DNA from: Erythroxylum novogranatense | Taxonomy: Eukaryota > Streptophyta > Magnoliopsida > Malpighiales > Erythroxylaceae | Direction of reading: 5' to 3' | Assembly: GCA_029891385.1 (NCBI GenBank) | Contig: CM057231.1 | Location: 62,479,103 to 62,543,102 of the forward strand | DNA length: 64,000 nt | Shown: positions 11,885 to 22,000 of the stretch, piece after piece | Position numbering within the stretch: position 1 is the stretch's first letter | Layout: every line of letters starts with the position of its first letter | Position numbers and translations under genes: made by a program | The notes under the pieces: model-generated | The model's database searches: none | Told to the model about the DNA's origin: nothing | The model's input: only the letters and a program-made list of their open reading frames with translations

Positions 11885-12844
11885 ATGTGGTACATCGACA
11901 GCGGATGTTCGAGACACATGAGTGGGGACAAGAATCTTTTTGCGAAAATCAAACCGAAAAATCAAGTTTATGTCACCTTCGGAGACAACAACAAAGGTAA
12001 GGTCATTGGAATTGGTAAAGTGGGTAAGGAACCTTTGCCAACCATTGACAATGTTTTGCTAGTTGATGGGTTGAAACATAACTTGCTAAGTGTGTCTCAA
12101 CTTTGTGATATGAATTATATTGTATCTTTTGAATCATCACATTGCTTAGTTAAGAAGGATGATCATGTTGCCTTTATCGGTTTGAGACATGGGAACACAT
12201 ACATTGTTGACTTGCATGATGATAGTTCATTCAATGAAAAATGCTTGGTGACATTAGAAGAAAATGCATTTTTATGGCATAGAAAATTAGGACATGCACC
12301 ATTGCCTTTAATTTCTAAGCTTTCAAAGAATGACATCGTAAGAGGTTTGCCTAAGATTAAATTTGTTAAAGATCATTTGTGTGAGTCATGTTTGAAAGGC
12401 AAACATGTTAGAGAATCGTTTAAACCAAAGAGAGAAATCTGTACTTCTAGAATTCTTGAACTTGTGCATATGGATTTGATTGGTCCATCTAGACATGCTA
12501 GTCTTAGTGGTAAATTATATGTACTTGTTATTGTGGATGATTTCTCTAGATTTACTTGGGTGAAATTTCTTGTTAATAAAAGTGATGCGTTTAACGAATT
12601 TACTAAGTGGTGTAGGTTGGTTCAGAATGAGAAGGATTTGACGATTGTTGCAATAAGAACCGATCATGGAGGAGAATTTGAGTGTGATCCATTTGAAAAG
12701 CTGTGCGACAAATATGGAATGGAACACAATTTCTCAATACCAAGAACACCACAACAAAATGGTGTAGTAGAAAGGAAGAATCGCTCACTTGAAGAAATGA
12801 GTAGAACAATGCTTAATGAGTATCATCTTCCTAAATCCTTTTAG
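11885..12844 (+). pseudogene. pol: Ty1/copia protease and integrase core
   Basis: 319 codons. Begins with the aspartic protease active-site region (WYIDSGCSRHMSGD), followed by [17 protein letters not shown]. The gag-pre-integrase zinc-binding region follows (HRKLGHAP, then CESCLKGK, about residues 137-187), then the DDE integrase core: D in HMDLIGPS, D in RTDHGGEFE and E in PQQNGVVERKNR. The frame ends with TAG at 12842 inside the integrase. Integrase inserts the element DNA into the genome; this copy is cut short. Confidence 0.9.
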
Positions 12845-13380
12845 GCGAGCGGTCAATACCGCATGCTACGTGATAAACAGGTGCACTTGCGAAGAGACAA
12901 AATATGACACCCTATGAACTTTGGAAAGGTAAGAAACCCAACATCTCTTATTTTCATCCTTTTGGTTGTAAAGTTTTATTCATAATAATGGAAAGAGCAA
13001 TTTAGGAAAATTCGATTTTAAATCCGATGTTGGTGTATTTATTGGTTATTCTCAAACTAGTAAGGCTTTTAGAGTGTTTAATAATAGGACTAAATGTGTA
13101 GAAGAAAGTATACATGTTAAATTTGATGATATGATTTCACCCCAAGAAAGGTTTGTTTTGATGATGATGCAGAAGCTCGGTGATAAAGTTGAAGAAATTA
13201 AATCCAAGATTGAGGAATTGAAGCTAGATGAAGAAAATCATGTACCCGACATTAAATCATGGGCAAAAGCAAAGAACCATCCTATGGAGCAAGTCATTGG
13301 TGATTTAAATGTTGGTGTAAGAACTAGAGAAATATCTATGAGAATATGAGTAATTCAGCCTTCATTTCGTTGGTAGAACC
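12845..13380 (+). pseudogene. pol: Ty1/copia integrase C-terminal region, frameshifted
   Basis: Fragments in shifted frames encode the conserved copia stretches TPYELWKGKKPN, FHPFGCKV and VGVFIGYSQTSKAFRVFNNR, the integrase C-terminal segment before reverse transcriptase. The 91-codon open frame at 13074-13349 is one of these pieces. Several one-base breaks occur. Confidence 0.75.
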
Positions 13381-14366
13381 CAAAATATGAAGAAGCTCTT
13401 AAAGATGAAAACTGGCTTTTAGCTATGCAAGAGGAGCTTAATCAATTCAAGCGAAATGATGTTTGGGATTTGGTAGCTCCACCAGAGGACAAGACCATCA
13501 TTGGAGTCAAGTGGGTAAATCGGATTAAATATGATGAGAATGGTGAAGCGGTTAAAAATAAATCAAGGCTAGTGACTCAAGGATTTTATCAAGAAGAAGG
13601 CCTTGATTACAATGAGACATATGCTCCTGTGGCTCGTTTGGAGGCAATTAGGCTACTATGTGCATTCGCGTCTCATAAAAGGATCAAATTAAATCAAATG
13701 GACGTCAAGAGCGCATTTCTAAATGGGTATATTCAAGAGAAGTCTATGTCAAACAACCGCCGGATTTGAAGATCATGAGCATCCGGATTACGCCTACAAA
13801 CTCAAGAAAGCACTTTATGGACTAAAGCAAGCACCTAGAGCATGGTATGAGAGGTTAAGTACTTTTCTAACTCAACATGGATATATTCGTGGTAAGATAG
13901 ATAATACATCGCTTATTAAACATGTTGATAATGATATGCTTGTTTGTCAAATTTATGTTGATGACATTGTGTTTGGTGCCACTAATGAATTTTTGTGCAA
14001 AGAGTTCAGTGATTTAATGCAAGGTGAGTTTGAAATGAGTATGATGGGAGAACTCAAATTCTTTCTTGGATTGCAAATCAAGCAAGACAAAATGGAATAT
14101 TCATCCATCAATCGAATATACAAAGGAACTTCTTAAGAAGTTTAAAATGGATGGATGCAAAGTGGCGGCAACACCAATGGCGACAAATCTGGTCTTAGAA
14201 AACATGAAAATGAAGAAGACGTTGATCAAAACTTTATAGAGGTATGATCGGCTCTCTTTTGTATTTAATCGCTTCAGACTGATATAATGTTTGCCACATG
14301 TCTTTGTGCTAGATTTCAATCTTGTCTAAGATTTCTCACTGAGTGCTGTAAAAGAATTTTAGATAT
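13381..14366 (+). pseudogene. pol: Ty1/copia reverse transcriptase, two frames
   Basis: The first frame (13425-13769) has the RVT_2 start (DNWDLV-like NDVWDLV, GVKWVNRIKYDENG, NETYAPVARLEAIR, QMDVKSAFLNG). A frameshift at about 13740 moves coding to the overlapping 13723-14136 frame, with YGLKQAPRAWYERL and the catalytic YVDD (about 13953-13964), then MMGELKFFLGLQIKQ. From 14100 to 14366 the linker to RNase H is broken again (DGCKVAATPMA-type remnants in other frames). The enzyme copies element RNA into DNA; this copy cannot make it in one piece. Confidence 0.88.
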
Positions 14367-14897
14367 TTGAGTAGAACTATTAATCATGGTTTATGGTATC
14401 CTAGTTGTGATTCATTTGATTTGTATGCTTATAGTGATGCTGATCATGGTGGTTGTAGAATTGATAGAAAAAGCACTAGTGGTTTGTGTCATTTATTAGG
14501 ATCATCTTTGATATCTTGGGCTAGTAAAAAGCAAGTTAGTGTAGCAATTTCCACAACTGAATCTGAATATGTAGCAGCTGGGAGTGCTTGTGCCCAAGTT
14601 CTTTGGATTAAACATCAATTGCTTGATTATGATATTGTGGTCAAAAATATTCCTATCTATTGTGATAATACCAGTGCTATTTGTTTGAGTAAAAATCCTA
14701 TACTACATAGTAGAACAAAGCATATAGAAATTAGACATCATTTTATTCGTGATCATTGTTTGAAAGGTGACATTGTTTTGAAGCATGTTTCTACTAGTGA
14801 TCAATTGGCTGACATTTTTACTAAACCTCTTAAGGAAGATGTTTTTGTGAACATTAAATTAAGGTTAGGCATGTGTGATTTAAATTCATTTGGTTGA
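14367..14897 (+). pseudogene. pol: Ty1/copia RNase H
   Basis: 176 codons with the copia RNase H signature: YSDADHGGC, DRKSTSG, SWASKKQ, STTESEYVAA, CDNTSAI, HSRTKHIEIRHHFIRD and LADIFTKPL at the C-terminus. The catalytic acidic residues are visible. It ends naturally 555 bases before the 3' LTR and is the best preserved domain of the element. It is separated from reverse transcriptase by frame breaks. Confidence 0.88.
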
Positions 14898-15452
14898 ATT
14901 TATGTTTGGCTACATTCACATATCAAATGGTCAAAATTTGAGGCATTTGTGCAATCACATCCGAAGATACATTCATCGTGTTGCTTACTTTGGCTGATTT
15001 AAGTGAATTATTCGGAGTTTTTGGACACACTTTTATAACTGGACCTTCAGCAAGTCGACTTATGAGGAAATTAGTGTTTTAGGAAAGCAAAAAATTGGAG
15101 AATAACTCGACTTATGGTCTACGAACTCGACTTATTAAGGTCGATAAGTCGACTTATTAATGGAACAAGTCGACTTATGTGTGGATGGATCCTTTTAAAA
15201 ACCTTCTTTTCTCTATATTAATTTTTGATTATGACAAAAAGGGGGAGTAAGATTGAAATTGATATTTGATTAAGGGGGAGTGAACATTTCATTGATTTGC
15301 ACTTTTATTGAATTCTTTTCTAATCATTGATTTATGAATTAAGGGGGAGTTAACCTAACCAATCAAGACAAGGGAAACTTTGATCAAATTTTATGTCTTT
15401 CAAAATTCTTGTCAATTTCTAAATATTTTGTCATTATCAAAAAGGGGGAGAT
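14898..15452 (+). other. Copia 3' non-coding region with palindromes and four purine tracts
   Basis: Between RNase H and the 3' LTR. 15050-15180 holds further AAGTCGACTT-type palindromes (AAGTCGACTTAT, ACTCGACTTAT). Four AAGGGGGAG tracts follow at 15236-15248, 15272-15280, 15341-15350 and 15439-15452. The last abuts the LTR and is the functional polypurine tract by position. Duplicated tracts are known in SIRE-type elements. Confidence 0.8.
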
Positions 15453-16502
15453 TGTTGGACCAATGGCGGTTGACAAATTAAATCCCTTTATGTTTTGATA
15501 ATAATAAAATATCTAGAAATCGTTAAGAAAATTATTTTAGGTATTATTCAATGAAAGGATTAAGCAAATCAAGTTGAGGAAGTGTCTAATCAATGAGGAA
15601 TCAAGTTGGGAGTTATCTACTAAGTAAAAATGGCATAATGCTTAAGGATAATGAAGGATTTGGTAATACAAGTCGACTTACATCAAGGTATGAATATAAC
15701 AAGTCAACTGGATCAGTACAAGTTGACTTATATGGAGATGTATTAAGACAAGGCGACTTATAACACACAAGTCGACTTATCGAGGTAGACAAGTCGACTT
15801 ATACAGCACAAGTCGACTTATTGGAGAGCGGAGTTACAAGTTTTACGTAAATGGTTGAAATAAGTCGACTTATGCATTCGACAAGTCGACTTATGGATGC
15901 ACGTATTCACTCCAACGGTCGATTTGATAAAATGGAATGGAGATAATCAAGAAACGGCTATAACAAATCAAGCAACGGCTAGAAGAGCTCTAACAGCTAT
16001 ATTTCCTCTAGTATAAATAGAGGATGATGGAAGAAGAGTATATATAAGTTTTATAAGCTCAAATACTCTCATATTGCTTAAAATTGTTCATTATTGCTCT
16101 TATTTTGTTACAAATTGTTTTGAGCATTTGTTCTTCAAATCTTTGTATTGTTTTATTACAATTTGAGTGACGAGTGAAAAGGTCACGTGAGGTAGGATTT
16201 GTCTTGGGAAGACAAATCGAGTGTAAAAGGTTACTTGAGCGAATTCAGTGACGTTGTAAAAGTTCACACTCAACTACAAAGTGTGCAATAAATTGGTTGG
16301 AAAAATCCTAAGTGGGAGCTTAGGTAGAGGACGTGAGTCTTAAAGACCGAACCTCTATAAAAACAAGTGTTTGATCTTCTTCCCTACACTTTTCAATTAA
16401 GTTTATCTAAATTATTTTTGTGTGTTTAACTTCTGATTTTCTTGTAGAAATTTTCAAAGAATTTTTAAGATCTATTCAACCCCCCCTTCTAGATCACTTA
16501 CA
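15453..16502 (+). repeat. Ty1/copia 3' LTR
   Basis: Starts TGTTGGACCAATGG after the final purine tract and ends CACTTACA. It aligns with 9091-10141 throughout with few differences, and includes the palindrome array at 15666-15896. Confidence 0.92.
15666..15896. repeat. AAGTCGACTT palindrome array in copia 3' LTR
   Basis: Same order and spacing of palindromes as at 9305-9535, with a few private base changes, such as AAGTTGACTTA near 15720. Confidence 0.85.
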
Positions 16503-16507
16503 TAATC
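16503..16507. repeat. Target-site duplication, right copy
   Basis: TAATC directly after the 3' LTR, identical to 9086-9090. Confidence 0.9.
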
Positions 16508-17916
16508 TTCTCTCAAGTATGGCTCATCGTCTACTTTTGCTTGCGTCTCCTTTTACTTGCATCACCTTTTGCTTCCGTCTGCTTTTACTTTCGTTTGTTT
16601 TTACTTCCGTTTGCTTTTGCTTCAGTCTGCTTTTCAACTTCCCTCTGTTTTTCTTCTTTAAATCGCTTTTCGACTTCCATCCGCTTTCTTCTTCGCCTTA
16701 TTTTTTCTTCTCTTCGTCTTATTCTTTCCGCATTTTGCATGATCACCAATGATCGGCCTTGTTTGTCAATTTTTCGCCAAGTTGTTGAAGATTTTCCATT
16801 AGATTATCATCGAAGATAAGAACATTCTTCATTCTAATATCGATAAAGTATTCACTTAAATGCGCTTTTGCTTCGCTCGCTTTCAACTCGCGTCTGTTTT
16901 TCTTCTTTCGTCTGCTTTTCAACTTCTTACTTTCATCGTCTCACTTTTATCGTCTGACTTCTATCCTCTTACTTCGACATCGTTTTACTTTCGCTTCCTC
17001 TAACTTTAATCGTCCTGCATTATCTGTGCACGATAACAATATTCTTCATTCTAATATGCACTAAGGATTATTCGCCGGGGTCGGTCCTTTCCCTGAAAAA
17101 GATTCGAAGTCGAATTGCCTAACCTTTCCCAGTGCAACTTCTCCTTAATTCCTCCTTCATGTTACCGCCGCTTCGTCTTACTTTTGTCTCCCCGCTTCGT
17201 CTTATTTTTCTCTCAGGACTTCGTCTTATCTTTGCTTCTCCGCTTCCTCTTACTTTTCTCTCCGCGCTTCGTCTTACTTCTATATTTCCACTTCAACTTA
17301 TTTTTGCTTCTTTGAGCTTCGTCTTGTTCTTCTTTATTTAAAGCAATTAAGTTGATTTCATTTCCAACTCGCATTAAATTTTACTTACCAATTTTATAAT
17401 CCTTCTTGGAATATGCGAATTGACTAATCATTCTTGAAAAACATTAACCTCTTCTATTTAAACAAACAAAAAACAATCGTTCAGGTCACTAACCGATTTT
17501 TTTCTCCATGACTTTTTTTATCCCAATTTTCCAATTTATAATGTTTCCATAAATTTGTGAAATAATTATGACATTTATAAACTAATTTCATTATTTTAAT
17601 GGCAGATATGAATTCCACCTATTTCAACCGCTAAAGATATTTGAAAAAAAGCCATAAACGAAACATATGATCGTCAAATTCATCAAAGAAGTTAATTTCG
17701 AGACTAGGAAATTTTATGAAGCACAAATTAAAAAACTTATAGATTAAGGTATCTTTATGTTGAAGAAAGTCAGTTCATCTTATTTCTTCTCCCAACCGAT
17801 GATTATTTCATTACATTTGCATATTATTTTTTATTTAACTATGACCTTAAAATTTTCCCGACGTATAAATTCAATGGACACTTTCACTGCGCATTTGCAC
17901 AGAGTTATCCTGCTAG
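16508..17916 (+). mobile_element. Helitron 3'-end fragment, inverted relative of 37772-39350
   Basis: Read backwards from 17916, this segment matches the plus strand from 37772 rightwards over more than 1 kb in blocks (for example CATCGGTTGGGAGAAGAA, TTTGACGATCATATGTTTC, GCTTTAAATAAAGAAGAACA). 16510-17340 is a C/T-rich low-complexity tract of imperfect units such as GCTTCCGTCTGCTTTT. No protein was recognised; the short open frames here follow that repeat. Confidence 0.7.
17887..17916 (+). other. Helitron 3' terminus: hairpin and CTAG
   Basis: CTGCGC-ATTT-GCACAG forms a 6-bp stem with one mismatch. Ten bases later the element ends CTAG (17913-17916), followed by T. Hairpin, 10-nt spacing, CTRR end and a T flank are the defining Helitron 3' features. 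It lies 176 bases downstream of the stop codon of the host gene. Confidence 0.75.
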
Positions 17917-18092
17917 TTTTTGTATAAAGACGAAAGTATCTAGTCATTCACATTTCAACGCAGTACTTATGTGTTGCATATTTACATCAAACATAACAAA
18001 GCTTTTCCCTTTGTATTCAAGTCTCAACCTCAGACTGAATGTGCGTGTCGATGGAACGAGCGAAACCTACTTACACTCAAACCGATTCATTT
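17917..18092 (-). other. Host gene 3' flank / probable 3' UTR
   Basis: Unique sequence between the stop codon of the NTMC2T6-like gene and the Helitron terminus. No clear AATAAA signal was seen on the minus strand, so the transcript may end inside the Helitron. Confidence 0.4.
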
Positions 18093-19007
18093 TCATTCTA
18101 CTTTTTGATTTCCTTTCAAACTAGCTTCTGCAACCAGAGAGCTTGAAGATGGTATTAATAAATTTCTGGGTTCGCCAGAACTCATCACCTGTTCATCATC
18201 TGTCAATTCTGGGCCTTGAACATTCAACTCGCTTGAATCATTCTCAGAGATGCGGTGCTTGGTTTTGTCAGAAACATCAGAGCGGGTTCTGGGAACTGCT
18301 GACATCTTCTCAAGTTTAGGGGACGAAGTTGACTCATCATCCGAAGAGTCCAAGTCACCTTGAGATGTTCTTGACCCTTTCCGAGAAAATACATGTTTCA
18401 AAATATTCTTTGCCCTATCTTTCACATGTACTTTTCCTGGGCTCCCTAGAACAGTTCCCTCCTCAAGAACCATTGCAGTTTCTCCGGAAAGACCATCTTC
18501 TACTATGAACTGCACACCTACTGTCTTCTGATTAAGGGCTCTAATGTTAACATACGGAGACTGAGCAGTGTCTCCAGTACTGCTTGTATTATCCTGATTT
18601 TTGTTGCGATGGAACACGGAGCCAACCTTACATAAACCTCTCCGAAATTTGTTCCTGGAACTTTTTCCCTCACCATTTTCATCACCACTGCCGCTATCAC
18701 TGTTAAGGGGTCCAGATGCTGCTGTGCTGCCATATGAATCATTAGGAACTCGCTGGACTTTAGTATCAAGGAGCCTATTCTTACCTTTTCTGGGCTCCCA
18801 TGTTTGTGACACCTCGCTTCCAGGTTGGTGGACCCATATCCCAGTCTCTTGTTGCCCTTCAACGTTGATAGGCTCAAAATTGTCACGCACTTTGGCAAGC
18901 TTTTCTGAGGAAATTGATGAAAAAGAATCTCCACCAGTATCACTTGCAAAGCTATCTCTTTGTACTTCCTTGTTCATCTTTTCTCCGTCAGACGAATCTC
19001 CATTCCC
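18093..19007 (-). CDS. NTMC2T6.1: Exon 12: Ser/acid-rich C-terminal tail and stop
   Basis: 304 codons plus TGA. Begins [15 protein letters not shown] after a CAG acceptor and carries the conserved tail motifs [44 protein letters not shown] and KHVFSRKGS. Most of it is predicted to be disordered. Confidence 0.93.
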   Translation of the reverse strand, partial: GNGDSSDGEKMNKEVQRDSFASDTGGDSFSSISSEKLAKVRDNFEPINVEGQQETGIWVHQPGSEVSQTWEPRKGKNRLLDTKVQRVPNDSYGSTAASGPLNSDSGSGDENGEGKSSRNKFRRGLCKVGSVFHRNKNQDNTSSTGDTAQSPYVNIRALNQKTVGVQFIVEDGLSGETAMVLEEGTVLGSPGKVHVKDRAKNILKHVFSRKGSRTSQGDLDSSDDESTSSPKLEKMSAVPRTRSDVSDKTKHRISENDSSELNVQGPELTDDEQVMSSGEPRNLLIPSSSSLVAEASLKGNQKVE

Positions 19008-22000
19008 CTGAAAACGGTTACCCATAAACTAAAGTATGTTAAACATTGAAAACATTTACATGTCATTTGTTGTTGAATCCTACTTTAAAAATAGTAACCT
19101 TTGCATTTGCTTCAAGTATGGTAATGGCAAGATGTAGCCTTCCCATTTTAATGTTCTGAAGGGGTAACCACATGTCATGCCTCTCACCATCCCTTAGACC
19201 ATTGATATTAACTGTGCAATCCCTTTAAATAGTAGAAGAGAATGTATTAGCAGATTGAACAGCCAACTAGTCAAAACACATTGAAACATAAGTACCCAAC
19301 ATCAACAAGTGCATCACAATTGATGTCGTTTTGAACCTCAAAAGGAAAACCGATGATGCACTAATAAATAAGACAAAAATATTTTTATGGTTATACTGGC
19401 ATTTGGAAGCTAGTGAAGAAGAGACAGGATAATTTTGTATGAAAAACCAATAACAATGAAGTTAAACCTACTGCATAACTATACATAGTTGTTAGGGGAA
19501 TTAGAGACAAACCCGAGGCTATCGTCAATAAATCGGTCTTTATCGCGAACTTCAATAGTCAGATTATTTGATGGCTCCCATGTACAAATTGGGATCTTAA
19601 ACTCCTCTTGCCACTTTGGGGTCAATGTCCTTTTCTGTATCTTCGTCCTGAATTTGTAAGGGCCAAGTTGTACTTTCACATAAGGGTCAGCTAATCCTGA
19701 AAAGGTAGATTCCCAATTAGACCTGGTCGAGAATGGTAATACTACAAACTGGGAAGTCAAACCAAGTTTCAAGAACAGACCATTTAAATCTGACGGTTTG
19801 ATGTCAGATGCTTCAACAACTTCAAGCTTGGCAAAAGCAACGGGCTCCTTCTCATCCACAGAAAACCAACTCTCTGACATTTAAACATTAGTAAGAAATA
19901 CATGATGACAGATAAGGGGACATTTCAACAAAAAATTGATATAACAGCAACTCCATTATACAATAAATTACAGTTAGCAGTTGCCTTCCCTTTAATCTAA
20001 TCCAACTCCCAATTGTTTTAGCAGTTTTCGAGTTGAGTAATGCCTTGTAATGAAACATTACCTGGTAAAATGAAACATCAATTGATCTATAATAAACATT
20101 ATTCTCAAATATGGCCCTGTCAAACTCCTTCCTCAGTTGCCTAACATCTCCATTGGAATGAGCCATTGATTATTATTTTTCTTAAACCATTTCCATAATG
20201 ACTCCATTCCTTCACATCCAATGGAAAAATCAAATATTTTTGTATACTCCATAACTGTCATAGTCCGTTGCCCAAGCTTAATAAGATGATCCTGGTAATG
20301 TGAAAGAATCTCTCTTAGCTTCAACTTCATCTCTTCCCAATCACAAATTGGTGCTATCCTATTTTAAGCAATCCATCCTCCACTATTCTCCAACAAATCT
20401 GAGCGTATCCAATAAGTTTCATCTTTACAAATTGAACCTCTCAATCTTCCAGCATGTACAAATCAAAATATCATCCATTGGTAATACCGCACTTTCCTAT
20501 AAAATCACTTATTTCTAACCATACCTAATATTATGGGATTCAACTTTCCTATAAAATCACTTATTTCTCCACATACTTTCTCCACAATATTGCAACCATG
20601 TGTTGATTTCTCAGATTCGATAGAAGTCCTAGTATGACAGGATGATCTTTTTGGCTGTCCAACTTGTACTGGAAAAACTTTGAAGGTGAGAACCAATAAA
20701 CTTTATGCTTCTTTATTAAGGTGCTGGTCCCAACAAAGTCATATTTTGAACAACCTTCTTAACTCATCATTGCAACTATTACCAAAGTTTATAACAGAAT
20801 ATGCGGAAATAGCTTCTTGTTTACAGTCAGCTTTCCAAAATCAAAAGTTATAAATAGAATATTAAGTTTCTTATTCATCAATGAATCATAAGCTTGCCCA
20901 TCACTCTGTCGCTCTTTAGGCCTTTTCTCTTTTTTTTCTAGCCCCATAATCACATAGAACGCCCAGCTTCTCAGAGCTGCACTCCCCCCCACCTTACAGC
21001 ATAATGTGGAATCTGGATCTTTTCATCGAGCACCATTGATTTTAGATAGAAAGGTGTTCTGACTCTATTGGATCAAGTCATAACCTATGCCTGATTAGTA
21101 GACTAGCATTCAGAGACTAAGCTCTATTTCAGAGTTCATGAATCCATCGTGCCTCAAGATTTAAAATTTAAACTTCAAACACCTTAATGAAACAGACTAC
21201 TCATCTTATCCAATGGATATCTCGATAATCACTTTCCATCATCAGAACAAGCCAACAGTAATATTTGACAACCAAATCCTGCAAATGCTTGCACAAACAA
21301 ACACGGAGGGGACCAACCGCCTTGGTTTCATATGTAACAATTTCAAATCTTGTGCCTAAAACCTGATCATGTGAAATTTACCAAAAGTTTATCACTCTAT
21401 ACCCTTAATTTTGGAATATGTTGTGTCCAATCATTAGCAAATAAATAACTAATCAAAATTGTGAAAGCTGCTAGCTTCCAGAAAACTTTATCCTCTTTCT
21501 AAATTTGTTTCTCAACACCAAAACTGAGCTTTTTTACTTAATGCTACTCTTGGTTTTATCAAATTATTCATTGAGGGATGGTTACAACATTCATAAAATT
21601 CTCATTATTATCCAACTGTTATGTCTATACTCCCGAATCATGAAGCTCATATCTAGTGGATTGCCAATATGAAATTTGGGATCTTTATATCAGAAATTAT
21701 TCTAAAATGAATACAAGAAAGGAGAGGAAAAAAGTTTCTCAACTAAGACGTCAGAATGGCACTTCCCCATTATGAACAGTTTACCAGTGTACCCCAAGCA
21801 CCTCCTAAACTGGTTTACCAGTTTACCTTTTTATTTCCAGGTGTAGATTGAAATTTTTCAGTTGGAACAGGAAAAACTTTCTTCGTAAAAAATTAAAATA
21901 CTACAGTCAGAGTTATGCTTATCTTCCTTTGTGAACTGCATCTAAGCTACAGATTCACTTTTAAGGACCCTAACTAATGTCAGAGTAACTGAAGTCGAAT

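Larger units (their letters stand above)
9091..16502 (+). mobile_element. Complete Ty1/copia LTR retrotransposon, coding region decayed
   Basis: 7.4 kb with two near-identical LTRs (9091-10141, 15453-16502), primer site, gag, protease, integrase, reverse transcriptase and RNase H in Ty1/copia order, a final polypurine tract, and flanking TAATC duplications. Several frameshifts and stops break the polyprotein, so it is not autonomous now. LTR similarity is high, which implies a fairly recent insertion. It landed in Helitron-derived DNA (8463-9090 and 16508 onward). Confidence 0.93.

Noticed and set aside
16420..17341. Ser/Leu/Phe-rich open frames
   Set aside because: Produced by the C/T-rich low-complexity repeat; the reverse strand and other copies show the same units as DNA repeats.
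18518..19011. Overlapping frames on both strands inside exon 12
   Set aside because: Shadows of the last exon, which is supported by family motifs and splicing.
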